Assembly (NCBI GenBank): GCA_021741075.1
Contig: JAIOYO010000001.1
Coordinates: 60,545 to 124,544, forward strand
Reading direction: 5' to 3'
Source: Flavobacteriales bacterium
Lineage (GTDB): Bacteria > Bacteroidota > Bacteroidia > UBA10329
DNA: 64,000 bases
Part shown: in pieces, positions 57,589 through 64,000 of the stretch
Numbering within the stretch: the stretch's first letter is position 1
How the letters are laid out: each line of letters starts with the position of its first letter
Program-made: the position numbers and the translations under genes
The notes under the pieces: model-generated
Told to the model about the DNA's origin: nothing
Seen by the model: the letters and a program-made list of their open reading frames with translations, nothing else
Database searches by the model: none

Positions 57589-58071
57589 ATGAACGAACAA
57601 GAACTTTGGGATTTACTTGATGAAGTAATGGACCCTGAAATCCCTGTGCTCAGTTTGGTCGATTTGGGTGTTGTCAGAAAGGCTGAATTCGTAGCTGGAA
57701 ATCCAGAGATCACCATTACGCCAACATATTCCGGTTGTCCAGCCATGAAAGTGATGGAAGAAGATATTGAAGCCGTGCTTCAAGGCGTAGGCTTTGATGA
57801 ATACACCATCAAAACCGTGCTTTCTCCAGCGTGGACAACAGATTGGATAACCGAAAAAGGACGAAAAGCGTTGCAGGAATATGGCATTGCTCCACCAGAA
57901 CAAGCAACTTCGGATAAAAACGCACTACTTGGACATCCTAAAGAAGTGACCTGTCCAAATTGCAAGAGCCGTAAAACAAAAATGTTGAGCCAATTTGGCT
58001 CAACACCTTGTAAATCATTGTATCAATGCAACGACTGCAAAGAGCCGTTTGATTATTTTAAGTGTATCTGA
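57589..58071 (+). CDS. paaD: Phenylacetate-CoA oxygenase assembly protein PaaD (PaaJ subunit; MIP18/DUF59 family)
   Basis: LLDEVMDPEIPVLSLVDLGVVRKAEF; C-terminal zinc ribbon CPNCKSRKTKMLSQFGSTPCKSLYQCNDCKEPFDYFKCI. Confidence 0.96.
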   Translation: MNEQELWDLLDEVMDPEIPVLSLVDLGVVRKAEFVAGNPEITITPTYSGCPAMKVMEEDIEAVLQGVGFDEYTIKTVLSPAWTTDWITEKGRKALQEYGIAPPEQATSDKNALLGHPKEVTCPNCKSRKTKMLSQFGSTPCKSLYQCNDCKEPFDYFKCI

Positions 58072-58072
58072 A

Positions 58073-58372
58073 TTATTTCAGCCATACTTTTACAAAAGAA
58101 CCTTCTTCCTGAATGAAGATGGCTTTGCTCATGTCGTATGAGTGAGTCACTTTTCCACGAGTGAAAGTCACAGTGTGGTTTCCTTCTATAGTCATAGTGC
58201 TAATCCAGTTACCAGAATACTTGTATTCCCAACCTGGCATGTTTATGACAACCTCGTTGTAAGTTTCCAAAATCCGCTTAAGGTCTTCTTTCTTATACAT
58301 CGCATCTTGGGCAAAAAGATTGAATGGGTTTGACAATAGCACAACCAATCCGAGAGAGAGTAAATATTTCAT
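58073..58372 (-). CDS. Secreted protein of unknown function
   Basis: Signal peptide MKYLLSLGLVVLLSNPFNLFAQ; ~99 aa; start moved to Met at 58372. Confidence 0.65.
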   Translation of the reverse strand: MKYLLSLGLVVLLSNPFNLFAQDAMYKKEDLKRILETYNEVVINMPGWEYKYSGNWISTMTIEGNHTVTFTRGKVTHSYDMSKAIFIQEEGSFVKVWLK

Positions 58373-58511
58373 TTGATTATTATTTAAGGTTGAATCAAAG
58401 ATATTTTTTCTTCTGGTCTCTAATGTGATGTTAGTCATTCAATTAATTGATGATTGCCAGACTTGGGGTATTCAAGTGGCTTTCTACCTTAGTCCCTTCA
58501 AACAAATAAGA

Positions 58512-59294
58512 ATGTCATTCAATATTATAGGCTTCCATATAAAAGAAGGAGTAGCGGTTATCACCCTCAACAGACCAGACAAACTCAACAGTTTTAACCA
58601 ATTGATGGCTTATGATGTGCAATCGGCTTTGGACCATTGCATGGAAAACCCTGAAATTCGTTGCGTAGTGATTACTGGAGCTGGAAGGGCTTTTTGCGCT
58701 GGACAAGATTTAGAAGAGGCGATTGCTTCCGATTCGGCAGACATTGAAGAGCACGTAGAAACCAAGTACAATCCGATGGTGCGCAGAATTCGAGCCATCA
58801 AAAAACCTGTGATTGCAGCCGTAAACGGAGTTGCGGCAGGGGCAGGAGCCAACCTTGCCTACTGTTGCGATATTATTGTTGCTTCAGAAAGCGCCAAATT
58901 CATTCAATCGTTTATCAATATTGGGTTGATTCCCGATACGGGAGGAACGTATTTTTTGCCAAGGATGGTTGGTTTTCACAAAGCCACGGCCATGATGATG
59001 TTGGGCGATAAAATGACAGCACAGGAAAGCAAAGACTTAGGTATTGTTCATCAAGTGTTTCCTGATGATGAATTGATGGATGGAGCAATGGCTTTGGCAA
59101 AACGCATGGCTAAAATGCCCACAAAGGGACTAGGTCTTATCAAGAAATCCTTAAATATGAGCCTTCGCCACGATTTAGATCAGCAGTTGGAAGTAGAAAA
59201 AGATCTTCAAGGAAGAGCAGGTCGAACCTACGATAATGCCGAAGGAATCAACGCCTTTTTAGAGAAACGTAAACCAGTTTTTAAAGGAGAATGA
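58512..59294 (+). CDS. paaG: Enoyl-CoA hydratase/isomerase (PaaG-like)
   Basis: [59 protein letters not shown]; position in paa cluster. Confidence 0.9.
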   Translation: MSFNIIGFHIKEGVAVITLNRPDKLNSFNQLMAYDVQSALDHCMENPEIRCVVITGAGRAFCAGQDLEEAIASDSADIEEHVETKYNPMVRRIRAIKKPVIAAVNGVAAGAGANLAYCCDIIVASESAKFIQSFINIGLIPDTGGTYFLPRMVGFHKATAMMMLGDKMTAQESKDLGIVHQVFPDDELMDGAMALAKRMAKMPTKGLGLIKKSLNMSLRHDLDQQLEVEKDLQGRAGRTYDNAEGINAFLEKRKPVFKGE

Positions 59295-60457
59295 ACGAAT
59301 TGATAGTTGGAGTGATTGGTGCGGGAAGTATGGGAGCAGGAATTGCTCAAGTTGCATCTCAAGCAGGACATAAAGTTTACCTAAATGATAGCAGCCCAGA
59401 TGCGTTGGAGCGTGCCGCAAAAGGTCATCAGAAAATTTTCTCACGCCTTCTAGAGAAAGGCAAAATGACTTTTGACGAAGCCAACGCGTGCGCGAAACGC
59501 ATTACTTACACCCGAAGCATTGATGATCTGAAACGCTGCGGATTAGTAATTGAAGCCATCATCGAAGACCTTGAAATCAAGCAAGGATTGTTTCAAGAAT
59601 TGGAAATGATTTGTGGTGAGGATGCCGTTTTAGCTTCAAATACATCAACGCTTCCGATTGTAGCCATTGGCGGAAAACTGAAAGACCCAAGTCGTGTGAT
59701 TGGAATTCATTTCTTCAATCCTGCTCCTTTAATGGCGTTAGTAGAGGTTATTCCAAGTATGCTTACGCGAGATGGTTTAGCTGCAGAAATGAAAGACCTG
59801 ATGAAAGCGTGGGGCAAAGTTCCCGTGATTGCGAAAGACACGCCTGGCTTTATCGTAAACCGTGTGGCGAGGCCATTTTATGGCGAGTCCATCAGAATAT
59901 TGGAAGAAGGAATAGCAGACGAAGCCACCATCGATTGGGCTTTGAAAGAGATTGGAGGATTCCGCATGGGACCGTTTGAACTGATGGATTTGATTGGAAA
60001 CGACATCAATTTTGCGGTTACTTCCACCGCTTTTCAGTCGTTTTTCTACGACCCGCGCTATCGCCCTTCTGTCATTCAACAGCGCTTGGTAGAAGGCGGT
60101 TTACTCGGACGCAAAACAGGAAAAGGCTACTACGATTATGCAGAAGGAGCTGAAAATCCAGAGCCAAACAAGAGCAAGGCTTTGGGCGAATTGATTGTAA
60201 ACCGAGTTCTCTGCTTGCTCATCAATTCAGCCATCGATGCATATCACCTTAAAGTTGCATCTAAAGAAGACCTCGATTTGGCCATGACTAAAGGCGTAAA
60301 TTATCCCAAAGGTTTGTTGGCTTGGGGCGATGAAAGGGGGCTTAAAAACGTGCTCCAACGTATCGATTCGCTGTATGATGATTATCGCGAAGAGCGTTAT
60401 CGGGCATGCGTTTTACTTCGCAGGATGGTGAAAGAAGGCAAGAACTTCTACAACTAA
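59291..60457 (+). CDS. paaH: 3-hydroxyacyl-CoA dehydrogenase (PaaH-like)
   Basis: [65 protein letters not shown]. Confidence 0.93.
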   Translation: MNELIVGVIGAGSMGAGIAQVASQAGHKVYLNDSSPDALERAAKGHQKIFSRLLEKGKMTFDEANACAKRITYTRSIDDLKRCGLVIEAIIEDLEIKQGLFQELEMICGEDAVLASNTSTLPIVAIGGKLKDPSRVIGIHFFNPAPLMALVEVIPSMLTRDGLAAEMKDLMKAWGKVPVIAKDTPGFIVNRVARPFYGESIRILEEGIADEATIDWALKEIGGFRMGPFELMDLIGNDINFAVTSTAFQSFFYDPRYRPSVIQQRLVEGGLLGRKTGKGYYDYAEGAENPEPNKSKALGELIVNRVLCLLINSAIDAYHLKVASKEDLDLAMTKGVNYPKGLLAWGDERGLKNVLQRIDSLYDDYREERYRACVLLRRMVKEGKNFYN

Positions 60458-60879
60458 TGTCTTATAAATCACTTCCAACACGTGTTGTAGATAAGATGTA
60501 CAACAACGATTCGTTCTCGCAATGGTTGGGAATTGAACGCGTGGAAGATGGTGCTGGAAAATCGGTTCTTCGAATGACTGTTCGCCACGAAATGCTAAAC
60601 GGTTTTGGCATTGCGCATGGCGGAATTACCTACAGCTTGGCAGATTCTGCTTTAGCATTTGCATCTAACAGCCACGGCATTCAAAGCCTGAGTATCGATA
60701 CATCCATTTCTCACACAAAAGCCGTCAAAGAAGGTGATGTGTTAATAGCAGTTGCCAGCGAAAAGAACTTAACAACTAAAATTGGTGTTTACGATATTGT
60801 GGTCACCAATCAGAAAGATGAAACAGTAGCCTTATTTAAAGGAACCGTTTACAGGACTGGAAAAGAGTGGGAAGTTTAA
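60457..60879 (+). CDS. paaI: Hydroxyphenylacetyl-CoA thioesterase PaaI (hotdog fold)
   Basis: MLNGFGIAHGGITYSLADSALAFASNSHG; TAATG overlap with paaH stop. Confidence 0.92.
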   Translation: MSYKSLPTRVVDKMYNNDSFSQWLGIERVEDGAGKSVLRMTVRHEMLNGFGIAHGGITYSLADSALAFASNSHGIQSLSIDTSISHTKAVKEGDVLIAVASEKNLTTKIGVYDIVVTNQKDETVALFKGTVYRTGKEWEV

Positions 60880-60886
60880 ACCTAGA

Positions 60887-61405
60887 ATGATGAGTCGAAT
60901 ATTGCAGATAGGATTAGTGATTGCGCTTACGGGTCTATTGTTTGGGTGTAGCCAAAAAGGCAGCGAAAAAATGCGCGAATCCATTAATTGGGACGATAGA
61001 CAAGTTGCCATTAATCCGGAGGATTCTCTTATTAAAGGACAGACTTATTTATCCGTTTACTCGCAGATTTACAGCGAAACCGAGCACCAAACTCACAATT
61101 TAACGGTTACTGTGAGCATGAGAAATACCAACATTGACACGATTTACATCACGAATGCCAAGTATTACAATACTCATGGAAAGCTGGTTCGAACGTATTT
61201 TGACCATCCGATCCTGCTCAATTCTATGGAAACGCTTGAAATAATCATTGCCGAGGTGGATAAAGAAGGAGGAACAGGCGGCAACTTCATATTCGATTGG
61301 GCCATTCCAAGCCACGATTCCATGCCCTTGTTCGAGGCGATAATGATTTCAACTTCAGGGCAACAAGGGTTGTCCTTTAGAACCGAAGGGAAAAGAATTA
61401 GATAA
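60887..61405 (+). CDS. DUF3124-like lipoprotein
   Basis: Lipobox LLFGC; GQTYLSVYSQIYSETEHQTHNLTVTVSMRNTNIDTIYI. Confidence 0.75.
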   Translation: MMSRILQIGLVIALTGLLFGCSQKGSEKMRESINWDDRQVAINPEDSLIKGQTYLSVYSQIYSETEHQTHNLTVTVSMRNTNIDTIYITNAKYYNTHGKLVRTYFDHPILLNSMETLEIIIAEVDKEGGTGGNFIFDWAIPSHDSMPLFEAIMISTSGQQGLSFRTEGKRIR

Positions 61406-61406
61406 T

Positions 61407-62015
61407 ATGCAAGAAATTTTTGCAACTCTAATGTTTCTTATTGCTGTAATTGATCCTGTTGGGTCTGTTCCTGTTTATTTGGAAGCGACCAAGCATTTTG
61501 ATTTAAAACACAAACGAAAGATTGCTATTCGTGCCTCAGTAGTCGCCTTTCTGATTCTATTGGTTTTCATTGTACTCGGTCAGCTTGTGCTTGAAGGAAT
61601 GGCCGTTTCGCTAGATGCCTTTCAAATTTCTGGCGGGGTAATTCTATTCCTGTTTGCACTCACTATGATTTTTGGAGACGGAAAACCAGAGATGGAAAAG
61701 CACCTCATCAAGGATTATAAACACGTAACGATTTTTCCTGTTGCCATACCTTCCATTGCCTCGCCTGGAGCAATTATGGCGGTGGTTTTAATGACAGATA
61801 ATCACATCTACACTATTCAGCAACAAGCACTTACAACAATACTTGTGCTGGTTGTGGTCGGAATAACCTGTCTTCTTCTTTTAGGAGCCAATAAGGTTCA
61901 GGAACGAATTGGCGAATACGGAATCACGGTAATTAGTAAGGTGATGGGATTGATTTTGGCATCCTATGGAGTTCAAAGTATCCTCTCAGGTTTGAAAGGT
62001 TTTTTCGTTTCATAA
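61407..62015 (+). CDS. MarC family membrane protein
   Basis: FLIAVIDPVGSVPVYLEATKHFDLKHKRKIAIRASVVAF; AIPSIASPGAIMAVVLMT. Confidence 0.92.
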   Translation: MQEIFATLMFLIAVIDPVGSVPVYLEATKHFDLKHKRKIAIRASVVAFLILLVFIVLGQLVLEGMAVSLDAFQISGGVILFLFALTMIFGDGKPEMEKHLIKDYKHVTIFPVAIPSIASPGAIMAVVLMTDNHIYTIQQQALTTILVLVVVGITCLLLLGANKVQERIGEYGITVISKVMGLILASYGVQSILSGLKGFFVS

Positions 62016-62073
62016 TGATGGTTGGGGATTAGACTATGATTAAGCCTAATTTCATTAGTTCAATTTCATTTAA

Positions 62074-62955
62074 ATGACACCAGAATTTACAAGCAAGCTC
62101 ATACCCGGAATTGCCATGCTGATTCTAGGCGTTCTAGAGGCACTTGGTGGACTTTATATTAATGATAGACGAACGAAAAACGATTTCACCATTGAGTTAA
62201 TTTCGCTGGTCACCTTGCCAACGTTTATTCAGCCAGGCATCTATTTCGTGGTCATTTTGGTCATGGGAATCGCTTTTCCGAGCGGTGAAGATTACTTCAT
62301 TTCTGCAAATATTCTATGGCATTTTCTTGCCTTGCTCATTTTTGACGACCTGACACAATACTGGTGGCACCGCATTTCGCATGCCAACAAAACCATGTGG
62401 AAATTGCACCGCCCGCACCATGTGGTTGAAGAAATGGGCGTTCTTGTTACCTACCGAAATGCCATTCTTTATTATGCACTAATGCCCGGAATTTGGTTTT
62501 CGGCCGTGTTGGTTTACATGGGAATGGGCTATGCTTATCTGCTCTATATTCCCTTCAAATTGGTGGTTATCTTATTAGCACACAGCAACACCAAATGGGA
62601 CAGGTTTCTATACAAATACCGTATTCTAGCTCCTGTTGCGTGGGTAATTGAAAGAGTGATTTCAACTCCCAGTACTCATTTTGCTCACCATGGTCTAACA
62701 GCAGAAGATGGCGTTTCTCATCCGAATGGCAATTATGGAAACCTCCTATTTATTTGGGATGTGATATTTGGAACTGCCAAGATTACCCGTAAATATCCCA
62801 CCACATTCGGGGCTTGGAATCGGATAAAAGAGCCTTGGTATGTACAACTTCTTTTTCCAATTATTCGATCTAAAGACCCACGAAGCGAGCTGCATTCCAT
62901 CAAAACAAACAACGATTACGACCCTTCGGTAGATTATAAAGAGTTTAATAGGTAA
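62074..62955 (+). CDS. Sterol desaturase / fatty acid hydroxylase family protein
   Basis: DDLTQYWWHRISHANKTMWKLHRPHHV histidine boxes, HFAHHGL. Confidence 0.92.
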   Translation: MTPEFTSKLIPGIAMLILGVLEALGGLYINDRRTKNDFTIELISLVTLPTFIQPGIYFVVILVMGIAFPSGEDYFISANILWHFLALLIFDDLTQYWWHRISHANKTMWKLHRPHHVVEEMGVLVTYRNAILYYALMPGIWFSAVLVYMGMGYAYLLYIPFKLVVILLAHSNTKWDRFLYKYRILAPVAWVIERVISTPSTHFAHHGLTAEDGVSHPNGNYGNLLFIWDVIFGTAKITRKYPTTFGAWNRIKEPWYVQLLFPIIRSKDPRSELHSIKTNNDYDPSVDYKEFNR

Positions 62956-62987
62956 GGATTAGTGATTAAGAATTAAGGATTAGCGGA

Positions 62988-63350
62988 ATGAGCCAACAAC
63001 TCAAGGATATAACGAGACAGTTCGCTAAGTCGTGTATTGCCCTGCTTCGTGCAATAAGTTCAAGCAACAAGCTTTATTGGTATATTGAAAGACAACTTTT
63101 GGGAAGTTCAATTTCGGTTGCGGCCAATTATCGCGAAGCAAATCTGGCTCAATTGAAAGAGGCATTTGTTGCTAGACCCAGTGTCGTTATTGAAGAAGCA
63201 GATGAGTGTATTTTTTGGCTAGAACTGCTGCTTGAGAAATGGCTGGTATCGTTGGAACAATGCGAACCAATTATTCAAGAGCCGAAAGAATTGACTGCGA
63301 TATTTGTCGCAGCTAGAAAAACTACCGTAAATCGGTCTATTAATCAATAA
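62988..63350 (+). CDS. Four helix bundle protein (23S rRNA intervening sequence protein family)
   Basis: WYIERQLLGSSISVAANYREANLAQLKEAFVARPSVVIEEADECIFWLELLLE. Confidence 0.85.
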   Translation: MSQQLKDITRQFAKSCIALLRAISSSNKLYWYIERQLLGSSISVAANYREANLAQLKEAFVARPSVVIEEADECIFWLELLLEKWLVSLEQCEPIIQEPKELTAIFVAARKTTVNRSINQ

Positions 63351-63399
63351 TCTTTATTCCATTGTATTCGGTTAATCAATAATCATTAAAATTTAATCC

Positions 63400-64000
63400 T
63401 TGAAAGACGCATATTTAGTTGACGCAATAAGAACACCTATCGGAAATTTCGGAGGAACGTTAGCACCCGTGAGAGCTGATGATTTGGCTGCTATTCCTAT
63501 CCGTGAATTGATGAGTAGAAATCCGAATTTGGACCCTGCTGCCATTGAAGATTTAATTTTTGGCTGCGCTAATCAGGCAGGAGAAGACAACCGAAACGTG
63601 GCACGAATGGCCTTGCTTTTGGCAGGACTTCCGTGGTCGGTCGGTGGCGAAACCGTGAACAGACTTTGTTCTTCCGGCATGGCATCAACCATCAATGCAG
63701 CAAGAGCCATTCAGACAGGAAATGGAGATTTATATATCTCAGGTGGAGTTGAACATATGACGCGTGGGCCGTGGGTGATCTCCAAAGCAAGTCAGCCCTT
63801 TGGGCGAGATTCGGAAATGCATGATACCAGTTTCGGATGGCGCTTCATCAATCCCAGAATCCAGGAATTGTACGGCACCGAAGGCATGGGACAAACAGCA
63901 GAGAACTTGGTGGAGATGTACGGCATTGAGCGCGAAGCTCAAGATCTGTTCGCCCACAATTCGCACATGAAAGCGGCTGCTGCACAAGCTTCCGGCAGAT
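63400..64000 (+). CDS. Acetyl-CoA acyltransferase / thiolase (PaaJ/PcaF-like), TTG start, truncated by window
   Basis: Manual translation: (TTG)KDAYLVDAIRTPIGNFGGTLAPVRADDLAAIPIRELM...VNRLCSSGMASTINAARAIQTGNGDLYISGGVEHMTRGPW; catalytic Cys motif NRLCSSG. Confidence 0.92.
   Translation, partial: MKDAYLVDAIRTPIGNFGGTLAPVRADDLAAIPIRELMSRNPNLDPAAIEDLIFGCANQAGEDNRNVARMALLLAGLPWSVGGETVNRLCSSGMASTINAARAIQTGNGDLYISGGVEHMTRGPWVISKASQPFGRDSEMHDTSFGWRFINPRIQELYGTEGMGQTAENLVEMYGIEREAQDLFAHNSHMKAAAAQASGR

Overview
The window is a gene-dense chromosomal segment of a Bacteroidota (Flavobacteriia-like) bacterium, inferred from T9SS C-terminal sorting domains, WbqC, the fur-STAS pair, the DUF368/phosphosulfolactate-synthase cluster and TAnnTTTG-like promoters. 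I found no rRNA, tRNA, CRISPR array, IS element or prophage. Recognisable blocks: fur-STAS; thrS-infC-rpmI-rplT; an acyl-CoA carboxylase beta subunit; a secreted PPAD-like deiminase; a two-component-type propeller/SpoIIE phosphatase with a coupled secreted protein; a translationally coupled run (penicillin acylase, membrane protein, patatin, rhomboid, HAD phosphatase, class IV aminotransferase); ribosomal protein THX; an M43-type secreted metalloprotease; a 1755-aa E/K/A-rich coiled-coil surface or periplasmic protein with 261-bp tandem repeats; divergent tsaD/tamB; aroK; a Crp/Fnr regulator; DUF349; rlmF; a MoxR/VWA pair; a TPR-ComA-rhodanese-DUF368-aroE operon; and a phenylacetate (paaABCD-paaG-paaH-paaI-thiolase) cluster. 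Most notable for follow-up: (i) a ~156-bp multi-stem structured intergenic element at 48382-48537, (ii) the giant rod-like protein and a small paralogue of its N-terminal domain, (iii) the T9SS-exported PPAD-like deiminase, (iv) infC initiating at ATT, (v) a 7-bp tandem repeat just upstream of paaB and a palindromic G-tract element between paaC and paaD. All assignments come from reading the sequence and supplied translations; no searches were run.
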